A stretch of 64,000 nucleotides of DNA, taken from assembly GCA_014649575.1 (NCBI GenBank), contig BMTH01000006.1:124001-188000 (forward strand), given 5' to 3'. Under the pieces are notes generated by a model, which saw only the letters and a list, made by a program, of their open reading frames with translations, was not told the DNA's origin and did not search any database. The DNA comes from Streptomyces griseoincarnatus. GTDB lineage: Bacteria > Actinomycetota > Actinomycetes > Streptomycetales > Streptomycetaceae. This document shows positions 51,105 to 60,708 of this stretch, one piece after another; positions within the stretch are counted from its first letter, which is position 1, and every line of letters starts with the position of its first letter. Position numbers and translations under genes: made by a program.

Positions 51105-51366
51105 CGGGGGCCGCCGGTCCGGCACGGACGTGAGGAACACACGTGAGGAACACCACCTTCGCCGGCGTGCGCCCTTCCACGCGCCCGGAGCGCGTCCCCG
51201 TCGCCGTCTTTGTGCGCCCCGCGAGCTGGGTAGTCACCGGTCGGCGCGCCCGCACGGCCGGGGCCGGCCGGTCCCCGCGGGCCGGACGCCCACTTGCGGG
51301 GGCGCGGGACAATGGACGGTGGCCCTCCGGCACCCGGGGGCCACCGCGACGTACGAAGGAGAAGTC

Positions 51367-51732
51367 ATGGCGGAGCACACGCCGCGCCCGGACCAGCCGC
51401 GGCTACGCCCCGCGCCCCTGCTGTTCGAGCCCGCGCAGGCGGCCTCGGATCCCGAGCACTTCTTCGACCTGGAGTCGATCGAGGATCCGCGCGCGCTGCT
51501 GGAGCGGGCCACGGAGCTGACGCTCGCGTTCCGGGCCGCCGCGGACCGGGCGACGGAGTTCCAGGCGATCGCGGCGGCCCAGCTCGCCGACCCCCGGCGC
51601 TTCGACCGGCTGTCGACGGCGGACATCGCCGAGCGCGCCGAGTGGACCGAGGACTACGCGAAGAAGATGGTCGAGTTCGGCCGCGACCTGATGCGCGGCG
51701 GCGAGGGCCCGGGGCACGTCGACCCCGTGTGA
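51367..51732 (+). CDS. Conserved hypothetical actinobacterial protein
   Basis: 121 residues; AAGGAGAAG precedes ATG 51367. It is acidic and helical, with no membrane segment. The stretch FFDLESIEDPRALLERATELTLAFRAAADRATEFQAIAAAQL, then FDRLSTADIAERAEWTEDYAKKMVEFGRDLM, suggests a helical bundle with an HTH-like ADIAERAEWTEDYAKKM. No function is assigned. The leading 262 bp after the racemase gene hold no gene. Confidence 0.7.
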   Translation: MAEHTPRPDQPRLRPAPLLFEPAQAASDPEHFFDLESIEDPRALLERATELTLAFRAAADRATEFQAIAAAQLADPRRFDRLSTADIAERAEWTEDYAKKMVEFGRDLMRGGEGPGHVDPV

Positions 51733-51873
51733 GTCGCGCCGGCCCCCGGCCGTCCGGCCCGTCGAACGGGTGTGGCATATGCCGGGTGACAGGGTACGCG
51801 CCCGGCCGGGTTCCCGTCCCGAATTCCGGCAACTCTGCGGAACCGTTCCCTCACGGCACGTAGAAATATCTGC

Positions 51874-52467
51874 ATGAGCAGCACACCGAATGTCTCCGAC
51901 GTCAGCGGTGTCACCCCGGACGGAGCCGCCTGGCTCGCCTCGGCCGGCCCCGCCCCGCGCGGCGCCCGCACCCTCTGGGGCGAGCGGCCGGACGCCCCGG
52001 TGGTCCTGCCCTGCGGCGTCGTCTTCGACGTGGTGAGCGTGCCCGCGATCTTCGGGCGCCGGATGCTGGACCGCCTGTGGGAGGAGGGGCCGGGCTCGGG
52101 TCCCGTCGCGGAGTACCGGGGCCGGCTGCTGCTGTTCGGCGCCGTGGGTACCGCCCAGCGACTGCCCGCCCTGCTGAGGTGGGAGGAGTGGGGCGCCCAC
52201 GGCAGCCGCACGGACGGCGTCCCGCCCCTGCTGTGCCACGGCGCCGGCGACGCGGTGACCGTCCCCGCCCCGGCCGGACCCGCACGCCCCGACGCGGGAT
52301 CCCCGGCCCGCTGGCTGGTCGCCCCCGACAGCCGGAGCCCCTGGCTGCCGGGCCCGGAGGTGCTGCTCTGGGCGGCGGTGCGGGCGGCCCGTGCGGCCGT
52401 GCGGATATCGATTTTTCCTCCCGCCGATCGTGATGCTAATGTCTACGACGTCAGCAGGCGCCGCTAG
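51874..52467 (+). CDS. Short prim-pol-like protein
   Basis: 197 residues. It resembles the short actinobacterial proteins called bifunctional DNA primase/polymerase N-terminal: PDGAAWLASAGPAPRGARTLWGERPDAPVVLPCGVVFDVVSVPAIFGRRMLDRLWEEGPGSG... with LLFGAVGTAQRLPALLRWEEWG. The catalytic Asp pair of true prim-pols is not obvious, so activity is doubtful. Its last codons and TAG stop (52465-52467) lie inside the 5' end of tRNA-Lys copy 3, a 10-bp overlap, so processing of that tRNA would remove its stop codon from a joint transcript. Confidence 0.7.
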   Translation: MSSTPNVSDVSGVTPDGAAWLASAGPAPRGARTLWGERPDAPVVLPCGVVFDVVSVPAIFGRRMLDRLWEEGPGSGPVAEYRGRLLLFGAVGTAQRLPALLRWEEWGAHGSRTDGVPPLLCHGAGDAVTVPAPAGPARPDAGSPARWLVAPDSRSPWLPGPEVLLWAAVRAARAAVRISIFPPADRDANVYDVSRRR

Positions 52468-52531
52468 CTCAGTTGGTTAGAGCAGCTGACTCTTAATCAG
52501 CGGGTCCGGGGTTCGAGTCCCTGGCGGCGCA
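52458..52531 (+). tRNA. tRNA-Lys (anticodon CUU), copy 3
   Basis: 74 nt, identical to the copies at 37814 and 41431 but on the opposite strand. It shares the 5' flank CGTCAGCAG with copy 1. It overlaps the end of the prim-pol-like gene. A TAATGT -10-like hexamer lies about 20 bp upstream. Confidence 0.97.
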
Positions 52532-52540
52532 CGACACGAG

Positions 52541-52569
52541 AAGCCCCTCGCGCAAGCGAGGGGCTTTTT
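52541..52569 (+). terminator. Rho-independent terminator of tRNA-Lys copy 3
   Basis: 11-bp arms (52541-52551, 52556-52566) with a GCAA tetraloop, followed by TTTTT. It begins 10 nt past the tRNA. Confidence 0.93.
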
Positions 52570-52841
52570 CGCGTCCGCGGGACCTGCGGGCGCGCGGCGC
52601 GCGTCACGCCGTTCCGCGGGTGACCCCGCGCGCCCGCCGCCTCGCGGCCCGTGATCCGGGGGCCGGCGGCGTCCGCCGCAGGCGGACGGCGAAGTGGCCC
52701 CACCCGTCAGGTCTGGCGCCGGGTGTCACGCGGCGCGTGATGCCGTGAGTGGGGCGTCCGCCACACGTGGAGGGTGAAGTGTTTCCCCCCACGGCGCGCG
52801 AGCGCCTGCGTTGCCGACTCGGCGGCATGTCGGCTTCGGCT

Positions 52842-53336
52842 GTCGGTGCGGAGGGTGTCAGGGCGCGGCCGGTGCGAGGTTCGCGCGCCGGATGCGGTGC
52901 TCGGGGTGGGGGGTGTCGTGCGTTGCGGCCTTTCGTGGCGCGGTGCCTTTCCGGCCCGCGTCGGATGTGGAGGGTGTCAGGGCGCGGCCGGTGCGAGGTT
53001 CGCGCGCCGGATGCGGTGCTCGGGGTGGGGGGTGTCGTGCGTTGCGGCCTTTCGTGGCGCGGTGCCTTTCCGGCCCGCGTCGGATGTGGAGGGTGTCAGG
53101 GCGCGGCCGGTGCGAGGTTCGCGCGCCGGATGCGGTGCTCGGGGTGGGGGGTGTCGTGCGTTCCGGCCTTTCGTGGCGCGGTGCCTTTCCGGCCCGCGTC
53201 GGATGCGGAGGGTGTCAGGGCGCGGCCGGTGCGAGGATCGTGCGTCGGACACGGTGCCGGGGTGCGGGGTGTCGTGCGTTCCGGCCCTTCGTGGCGCCGT
53301 GCCCGACCGCCCCGCGACGGATGCTGCGGGTCGGCA
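52842..53336. repeat. 119-bp tandem repeat array, about four copies
   Basis: The string GGGCGCGGCCGGTGCGAGG recurs at 52861, 52980, 53099 and 53218, an exact 119-bp period. Copies 1-3 are nearly identical; copy 4 diverges towards 53336. Since 119 is not a multiple of three, open frames through it shift frame each unit, so it is not a repeated protein. It lies in the 845-bp gap between tRNA-Lys copy 3 and the protease stop; the rest of that gap (52570-52841) shows no gene. Confidence 0.95.
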
Positions 53337-53376
53337 GCCGGGTGGGCGTGTGCCGTCGCACGGGGCGGCTCGGGCC

Positions 53377-54717
53377 TCAGGAAGCCACGCGGGTCGCCCG
53401 GTCGCCTGTGGTGATCTTCACCGTCCACGCGCCGGACGGCGTGCGGCCCTCCACGTCGACGCGGACCGACTCGCCGGGGACCGTGAAGCTCTCGCCCAGG
53501 GCGACCGGTGCGTCCGCCAGCGGCGGATAGACCGAGTCCTCCCAGCACGCCTCGGTGCGCGGGTGGGCGTCGATCACCTCGATTGGACCGCGCCCCGAGC
53601 GGGTGCCGCTGGACACCCGGTAGACCAGCACACCCGACCGGCACACCGCGCGGTCGTTGCCGAACGGGCCGCGCACCTCGAAGGCCAGGGCCGTGTCCGA
53701 GCCCGTGCGCACCACCGCCAGCTTGGTGCCGCGCCCCAGCCCGAACGACGGCGCGCCCGCCGCGCCCGTCACCGGCGTGCCCGGACCCGCCCCCAGCGGC
53801 TCCAGCGTCAGCCGGACCGGACCGCCCTCCTGCACGCACCGCACCTGCCGCGGCTCAAGCCAGCCCAGCTTCCACTTGTGCCAGCCGAACAGGTCCGGTG
53901 CGAGCGCGAACTGGCTGCCCATCAGGTCCCAGTCCCCGACATGGGTGTCCCAGTCGCCCTTGCCGTCCACCGGCCGGTGGTACAGATCCGGCAGGTCGAA
54001 GACGTGCCCCGTCTCGTGCGCGAGCACCAGCCGGTCCGGAGGATGGTTCTCGAAGACGGTGACGACCCGCCGGATGTCCACGCCGTCAGCCCGCATCGGC
54101 CGGTCCAGGTTGACCACCTTCGTGGCGTCCGAGTCCACCCCCGGCGCGTCCGGGTCGGCGACGAAGTACACGATGTCGTAGGCCGAGTAGTCGACGTGCG
54201 GATCGGACGCGGCGAGCGCGTCCCGCAGATACGCCGCCCGGTGCGCCACCGTCCAGTCGCGCTGTATGGCGTACGCCGTCGAGGGGCGCGGCATGCGGAT
54301 CCACCGCTTCACCGGGTGGGCCCGCAGGTCGAACTTCCCGTAGGAGGACCGCTCGAAGAATCGGTTCGTCATCGGGAAGTGGTCGGCGGCCAGCTCGTCC
54401 GGCGAGGTCAGCGGGTGCGAGTCGGGGAACGACAGGAACACCATCACCGCGTCCAGCCGGCTGGCCGGACGCGGGTACGCCGCGTTCCAGGTGTCCAGGC
54501 CCTCCGAGTGGTGGGCGTCGGTCCGGGTCAGCACGCACGGCTCCGCCGAGAACGGCTCGGGACCGGACGGCACGCTCACCAAGGACGTCGCCGCGAGCGC
54601 CGACATCGTCGTGCACATCGCCGCCGTGGTCCGCAGCCGGGGCCGGACACCCGAACGGCCCAGCCGCTGTCGCAGCGCCTCACGACCGAGTCCTCTCGGG
54701 GTGAGCTGACGCCGCAC
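53377..54717 (-). CDS. Secreted M6-like zinc metalloprotease
   Basis: 446 residues from GTG 54717 (GGAGG 5 nt upstream). The N-terminus is basic, then hydrophobic (AAMCTTMSALAATSLVSV, about 32-49), consistent with export. The catalytic domain includes DAVMVFLSFPDSHP, YGKFDLRAHPV and the zinc motif HETGHVFDLPDLY (His234, Glu235, His238; M6/immune-inhibitor-A pattern HExxHxxxLxDLY). GDWDLMG follows as the met-turn. The C-terminus is a beta domain ending GAWTVKITTGDRA. It probably degrades extracellular protein. It is divergent from the c-di-GMP gene; its minus-strand promoter may include TTGAAC near 54785. Confidence 0.87.
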   Translation of the reverse strand: MRRQLTPRGLGREALRQRLGRSGVRPRLRTTAAMCTTMSALAATSLVSVPSGPEPFSAEPCVLTRTDAHHSEGLDTWNAAYPRPASRLDAVMVFLSFPDSHPLTSPDELAADHFPMTNRFFERSSYGKFDLRAHPVKRWIRMPRPSTAYAIQRDWTVAHRAAYLRDALAASDPHVDYSAYDIVYFVADPDAPGVDSDATKVVNLDRPMRADGVDIRRVVTVFENHPPDRLVLAHETGHVFDLPDLYHRPVDGKGDWDTHVGDWDLMGSQFALAPDLFGWHKWKLGWLEPRQVRCVQEGGPVRLTLEPLGAGPGTPVTGAAGAPSFGLGRGTKLAVVRTGSDTALAFEVRGPFGNDRAVCRSGVLVYRVSSGTRSGRGPIEVIDAHPRTEACWEDSVYPPLADAPVALGESFTVPGESVRVDVEGRTPSGAWTVKITTGDRATRVAS

Positions 54718-54984
54718 AGGGACCTCCGGGAGACGGTTCGCGGGACACCGCACCCAGAGTGGGATGATTTGTAGTACTACGCCCTGTTCAACTGCACCGG
54801 TCGGGTGAGAACAGCGGCGGAACGGGCGGGACCGCGCGCACTTCGCACCGCCCGCACTCACGGAACGTCACAACTGGTCGGGGCCTCGGCAGAAGCCGTC
54901 CGCACCGGTGCAGAAACGATCGGGCGGAGATGCGGAACCGGCCGGAAGGCCGGACAGTGGCTGGAGCGGCCCGACGCGGGCCTC

Positions 54985-55018
54985 TATGATCGGCACACTT
55001 TCCGGATGCGGAAGGTGT
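54985..55018 (+). promoter_or_regulatory. Promoter and inverted repeat of the GGDEF-EAL gene
   Basis: A -10-like TATGAT (54985-54990) is followed, at the expected start of transcription, by ACACTTTCC (54995-55003) and GGAAGGTGT (55010-55018), arms with one mismatch and 6-nt spacing. It lies 43-66 bp before the GTG. A BldD box is expected for CdgA homologues but was not clearly recognised. Confidence 0.55.
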
Positions 55019-55060
55019 TTCCCTGCCCGACAGCGAGCGAGTGCACTGCGGGAGCGAGTG

Positions 55061-56943
55061 GTGAGCGGAACGTCCGAAGGGCCGACGCCCGCGACTGAGC
55101 TCAATCGATCGGTCGTCACGGAGAGTGAGATTCTGGCGTCCCCCGGTGCCGAGTTCGCCGAGTTCGCCGAGCCGGTGGAGCCGGTGGAGCCGGGCGAACC
55201 GGCCGGCTCCGCCTCCTCGCGGTCGCCCGCGCCCCCGTCCTACCGTTCCGTCTTCACCGCCGCCCCGCTCGCCATGGCCGTCGTCGACCGCGAAGGCATG
55301 GTCACCGGCGCCAACTCCGCCCTCGCCGACCTGCTGGGCCGTGACCAGGACACCCTCACCGGCGCCGTCGCCGCCGACCTGGTCGACCTCGCCTCCGACG
55401 CCCGCACCTGGCACGCCTACCGCGAACTGCTGCGCGGCCGACGCGCCCGGCTGCGCTGCACCCGCCGGCTGAAACACCCCGAGGGACACGCCCTGTGGGT
55501 GCGGGTCACCGTCGCCCCGCTGCCCCCCGGCGACGGCGGCGTCCTCGTCTCCGTCGCCGACATCAGCGACCACCGCGCCCTCCAGGCCCGGCTGCGCCAC
55601 CTCCGTATGCACGACCCGGTGACCCGGCTGCCCAACCGCACCCTGTTCCTCGAACGCCTGACCACCGCCCTGGAGGCGGAGTCGTACGCGGAGAGCGGCA
55701 CCGGCCGGATCGGGCTCTGCTACCTCGACCTGGACGGCTTCAAGGCCGTCAACGACACCCTCGGCCACCGCGTCGGCGACCAGCTGCTCGCCGCCGTCGC
55801 CGACCGGCTCACCCGGTGCGCGCAGGACGCGGGCCGGGCCCGGGCCGGGATCCCGCTGGTCGCCCGGCTCGGCGGCGACGAGTTCGCCCTGCTCGTGGAG
55901 GACTCCACCGGCACCGACCAGCTCGCCGACCTCGCCGAGTCGCTGCTCGCCGCGATCCAGGAGCCGTTCGACCTGTCCGGCCGCCGCCTGAAGGTGTCCG
56001 CCTCCATCGGCGTGGTCGAGCGGCACGCCGCCGGGACCACCCCCACCGCGCTGATGCAGGCCGCCGACACCACGCTGTACTGGGCGAAGGCCGACGGCAA
56101 GGCCCGCTGGACGCTGTTCGACCCCGAACGCAACGCCACCCGCGTCACCCGGCAGGCCCTCGCCTCCTCCCTCCGCCCGGCCATCGACCGCGGCGAGTTC
56201 GCCCTGGAGTACCAGCCGCTGGTGGGCATGGACGACGACCGGGTGCACGGTGTGGAGGCCCTGATCCGCTGGCACCACCCCCGCTTCGGCACGCTCACGC
56301 CGAATCGGTTCATCTCCCTGGCGGAGGAGGACGGTTCGATCGTGCCGCTCGGCCGCTGGGTGCTGCGCACCGCCTGCCGGCAGGCGCGCGACTGGCAGAT
56401 CCAGTACCCGGACGAGCCGCCGATCTTCGTCAGCGTGAACGTGGCGGTCCGTCAGGTCTGGGACTCCGACCTGGTCGCGGACGTCGCCGACACCCTGAAG
56501 GAGACCGGGCTGCCCCCGCACCTGCTCCAGCTGGAGCTGACCGAGTCCGCGGTGATGGGCTCCTCGGGCCGGCCCCTCCAGGCGCTCAAGGCACTCAGCG
56601 ACATGGGCGTGCGCATCGCCATCGACGACTTCGGCACCGGCTACTCCAACCTCGCCTACCTCAGCAGACTGCCGGTGTCGGTCCTGAAGCTCGACGGCTC
56701 CTTCGTGCGCGGCTTCCAGATCGAGGACCGCGCCGCCAAGGCCAGCCCGGCGGACGAGGTCATCGTCGAGGCGATGGTGCAACTCGCCCACCGCCTGGGG
56801 CTGACCGTCACCGCCGAGTGCGTGGAGACCTCCGCGCAGGCCACCCGGCTGCGCAGGATCGGCTGCGACACCGGCCAGGGCTGGCTGTACTCACGGCCCG
56901 TCCCGGCCGACCGCATCTCCGAACTGCTCGGCATACCCGGGGT

Positions 56944-56968
<25 letters not shown>
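55061..56968 (+). CDS. cdgA: PAS-GGDEF-EAL c-di-GMP enzyme (CdgA-like)
   Basis: 635 residues from GTG 55061 (GGGAG upstream). An acidic N-terminus is followed by a PAS domain (about 60-172), a GGDEF domain with intact LGGDEF (270-275) and catalytic-site YLDLDGFKAVNDTLGH, and an EAL domain with GVEALIRWHHP (EAL 399-401), VNVAVRQ, LELTESAVM, IDDFGTGYSNL and KLDGSFV. Both active sites look complete; no RxxD inhibitory site is seen five residues before GGDEF. It can make and degrade c-di-GMP, the ligand of BldD. Position matches SCO2817/CdgA. Its end overlaps the next gene by 25 bp, tail to tail. Confidence 0.92.
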
Positions 56969-58038
<1,070 letters not shown>

Positions 58039-58339
58039 GTGGGTGCCTCCTGTCGGACGTCCTCGCACTCGGTGCATGTGCGGTGGGGGGAACAGGGGGT
58101 GGTCCCCGGTTATTCCCCCCGGCCGGGGGTGTGTCGTATGCGTGCTCGACCGCTCTGGGGCACGTACGTCCAGTGCGAACCGGGGCAGGACGTGAACTAC
58201 GGCCGGACCGCAGGCGAGGGCCGACCAAGTGGCCGACCCTTCACGCACGTCGCGTGGGCTCGCCGAGGGCGGTGGCCTGCACCACACCTGCGGGGGTGAA
58301 CCTCTGCCGATCCGGCTGCCCCAGGCCGCAGGGTCGTCC

Positions 58340-58345
58340 TACACT
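58340..58345 (+). promoter_or_regulatory. -10 of the VapBC-like pair (leaderless)
   Basis: TACACT ends 6 nt before GTG 58352 and no ribosome-binding site is present, so transcription should begin at or next to the start codon. Confidence 0.5.
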
Positions 58346-58351
58346 GCTGGC

Positions 58352-58627
58352 GTGACCTCTGCATACGACTACGAGGACATGCACCACCTGGTGGACCGGC
58401 TCACCCCGACCCAGGTGCGACGCCTGCGCCTGCTCGTCACCCAGGACGAGGAACTGTCCCAGGTCGCCCAGTCACTGCCGGCGGTCGACGCGAACGAGGG
58501 CGAGGAGTCGGTTCCGGCCGGGCTGCTGGCCCTGATCGGCAGCGTGAGCGGCCCAGAGGATCTGGCTGAACGGCACGACGACTACATCCGCGAGCGGATG
58601 CGCGAGCGCTTCGGCGACATGGCGTGA
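58352..58627 (+). CDS. Putative antitoxin of a VapBC-like pair
   Basis: 91 residues from GTG 58352. It is helical and charged: YEDMHHLVDRLTPTQVRRLRLLVTQDEELSQVAQSL, then ERHDDYIRERMRERFGDMA. The C-terminal RERMRERF helix resembles the toxin-neutralising tails of small antitoxins. No standard AbrB or RHH domain is obvious. It overlaps the PIN gene start as GTGA. A -10-like TACACT just upstream suggests a leaderless message. The antitoxin role is inferred from order, size and coupling. Confidence 0.75.
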   Translation: MTSAYDYEDMHHLVDRLTPTQVRRLRLLVTQDEELSQVAQSLPAVDANEGEESVPAGLLALIGSVSGPEDLAERHDDYIRERMRERFGDMA

Positions 58628-59034
58628 TCGCCACGGTCCTGGACACCGGATCCCTGGCTGCGGCGTTCAACGCGGCCGACAGGCGCCACCCGGAGTGCGG
58701 CTCCCTGCTGACGTCGCTGACCGGCCGCCGTCTGCTGCCCAGCCCGGTCATGACCGAAGTCTGCTGGCTGCTGGAGCGCTGGCCGCAGGTCGAAGCGGCG
58801 TTCCTCGCCGAGGTCGCACGGGGAACATTCGAGCTGGTCCACCTCACTCCCACCGACCTGACACGCATGGGTGAGCTGGTGCTCCAGTACGCCGACTTCC
58901 CGCTCGGCGGGGTTGACGCCTCGGTCATCGCGGTGGCCGAGCGCTTCGGCGTGGAACGGGTAGCCACCCTCGACCGGCGGCACTTCAGCGTCGTCAAGCC
59001 CGCCCACGTCCCCGCGCTGACACTGCTGCCGTAG
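58624..59034 (+). CDS. PIN-domain ribonuclease toxin (VapC-like)
   Basis: 136 residues from GTG 58624. The PIN acidic residues are present: Asp7 in ATVLDTGSL, Glu in PSPVMTEVCWLL (about 45), Asp in PLGGVDASVIAVAERFG (about 99) and Asp in VATLDRRHFSVV (about 118). It should cleave RNA (often tRNA or rRNA) when released from its antitoxin. Start and stop overlap the upstream gene by 4 nt, as in type II toxin-antitoxin operons. Confidence 0.88.
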   Translation: MIATVLDTGSLAAAFNAADRRHPECGSLLTSLTGRRLLPSPVMTEVCWLLERWPQVEAAFLAEVARGTFELVHLTPTDLTRMGELVLQYADFPLGGVDASVIAVAERFGVERVATLDRRHFSVVKPAHVPALTLLP

Positions 59035-59358
59035 CCCCTCAAGTTGGGCTACACCTCTGACGAGCAGCGCTGACGGCAACAAGCACCGACGCTTCTTGAA
59101 TCATTTACGGAGGAGTTGTGGAGCCCCGTCGGAGTTTTTTCTGGTGCGGCTCATAGGGTGCTTGACGGCAACGTCAGCGGACGCGACTTTCTTGGTGCGA
59201 GCACCGTCTGCCCCGCACCGGATCAACCGGCCGTCCAGATCCACTGCGCCGCCCGGCGTCGTGTGCTTCCGCCCGACGAGTGTGCTGCGGAACGCCACGC
59301 CCCGTCATCGGCGCGACGGTCTACGGGGACTACGACTGCGGTCGCCGTCAGCCGCTCC
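59035..59358. other. Unassigned A/T-richer intergenic stretch
   Basis: 324 bp between VapC and the helicase stop. It has lower GC, a TTTTTT run at about 59136, and the string TGACGGCAAC twice (about 59071 and 59163). A minus-strand reading (59101-59298, 65 codons) is open but matches nothing recognised. It may be a decayed mobile element or gene end. Confidence 0.4.
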
Positions 59359-60708
59359 CTACGGCCGCCACCGCACCCTGTGCTCCGCCAGATGCGACAG
59401 CACCGCGTGGTTCGCCTCCCAGCCGTCCGGGAACTTCACCAGCGTCCCGAGCTGGACCGGTTCCGTGGACGGGTAGTCGTCCAGGAGGTCCGTCACGCCC
59501 TCGCGGCAGACGACGATGCACGCGTGGCGGTGGCGGGAGGCGAGGACGCAGAGGCGGCCCGTCTCCAGGTGGAACGCCGTCGCGTCGGGGCGGCCGGACA
59601 GCGGGTGGAGGACGACCGTCACGTCGTACTCACGTCCCTGGAGCCGGTTCGCCGTGTCGACGGTCACGTCGCTCACACCCAGGTCCGCCAGCGCCGCCCG
59701 CACCGCCGCCGCCTGGTCGCGGTGGGCCGTGCCGACCGCGACGCGGTCCGCGGTGAGCGGGGTCGGGTCGGGGGAGCGCTCGGAGACCGCCGCGCCGCCC
59801 CGGTCCAGCAGCCGGCGGACCACCTGGGCGACCGCCCCCACCGCCTCCGGGTCGGTGCGCGGGGTGTGACGGGCGGGCAGCTCCAGCAGGCCCCAGCCGG
59901 ACTCCGCCGCCTCGTCGATCACCCGGTCCGGGCCCGAGCCGTCCGACGGGACGGCCAGGGTCAGGGCGCGGTCGCCGTGGTCCGTGCCGCTGCGGAACGG
60001 CGTGAACGGGTAGAACGCGTCGGACACCAGCGGCGCCGCCGAGGCGGGCAGCCGCCAGGACACCGGCAGACGGTGCTGCGGCAGGTCGGGGTTGTGCGCG
60101 AGCAGCGTGGTCACCGCCGAGCCCGACGGGTCGTACGACAGGCCCGCCCACTGCTCGGCGCCCACGATCGAGAACGGGTCCAGCTGCCCCGGGTCGCCCA
60201 CGAACAGCGCCCGCTCGAAGAGCCCGGCCACCGCGAGCAGCGCGTCCGAGCGCATCTGGTACGCCTCGTCGACGATCGCGTGCTGCCACGGCTCCACGTT
60301 CTTCACATGCGCCCACTTCGCCGCCGTCGACAGCACCACCGGCAGCCCGGCGAGGTCCGCCGCCTTCGCCGACGTGCGCACCTGGTCCAGGGCGTCCAGC
60401 GCCTTGTCGTAAGGGTCGGTGTCGCTGCTGTGCAGGCGGCCCACCGGCAGGTCGGGGTTCTTCTCGGCGAGGCGGAGGACGAGGTCGTCGACCTGCGCGT
60501 TCGTCTGTGCCACCACCATCAGCGGGCGGCCCGCCTCGGCCAGCTCCAGCGCCGCGCGCACCACCAGCGTGGACTTGCCGGCGCCGGGCGGGGAGTCGAC
60601 GACGACACCGCGCGCGGGGCCGTGAAGTGTGTCGTGGAGGATCGCGTCCGTGGCGCGGGCGGCCGCGGAGCCGGGGTCGAACGCCGTCTCCTCGACGGGG
60701 GCGGTCAC
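59359..60708 (-). CDS. SF1-type helicase/AAA ATPase
   Basis: 449 residues from GTG 60708, overlapping the preceding gene as GTGA. Motif I is DSPPGAGKST (38-47), motif Ia VVAQTNAQVDDL, motif II IVDEAYQM (DEAY 147-150), motif III FVGDPGQLDPF (169-179), motif V/VI-like VDTANRLQGREYDVTVVL and LCVLASRHRHACIVV. This is the Upf1/Dna2-like SF1 pattern in a compact form. It is the last gene of a trio with a Cas4/RecB-type nuclease and an unknown protein, so it likely unwinds DNA for that nuclease. Confidence 0.87.
   Translation of the reverse strand: MTAPVEETAFDPGSAAARATDAILHDTLHGPARGVVVDSPPGAGKSTLVVRAALELAEAGRPLMVVAQTNAQVDDLVLRLAEKNPDLPVGRLHSSDTDPYDKALDALDQVRTSAKAADLAGLPVVLSTAAKWAHVKNVEPWQHAIVDEAYQMRSDALLAVAGLFERALFVGDPGQLDPFSIVGAEQWAGLSYDPSGSAVTTLLAHNPDLPQHRLPVSWRLPASAAPLVSDAFYPFTPFRSGTDHGDRALTLAVPSDGSGPDRVIDEAAESGWGLLELPARHTPRTDPEAVGAVAQVVRRLLDRGGAAVSERSPDPTPLTADRVAVGTAHRDQAAAVRAALADLGVSDVTVDTANRLQGREYDVTVVLHPLSGRPDATAFHLETGRLCVLASRHRHACIVVCREGVTDLLDDYPSTEPVQLGTLVKFPDGWEANHAVLSHLAEHRVRWRP

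Noticed and set aside
52842..53336. CRISPR array
   Set aside because: Units are 119 bp, contiguous and without unique spacers; no cas genes are nearby apart from a Cas4-like nuclease in an unrelated operon.
52774..54774. 666-codon open frame crossing the repeat array, suggesting a repeat protein
   Set aside because: The 119-bp period shifts frame each unit, and the rest is antisense to the M6 protease.
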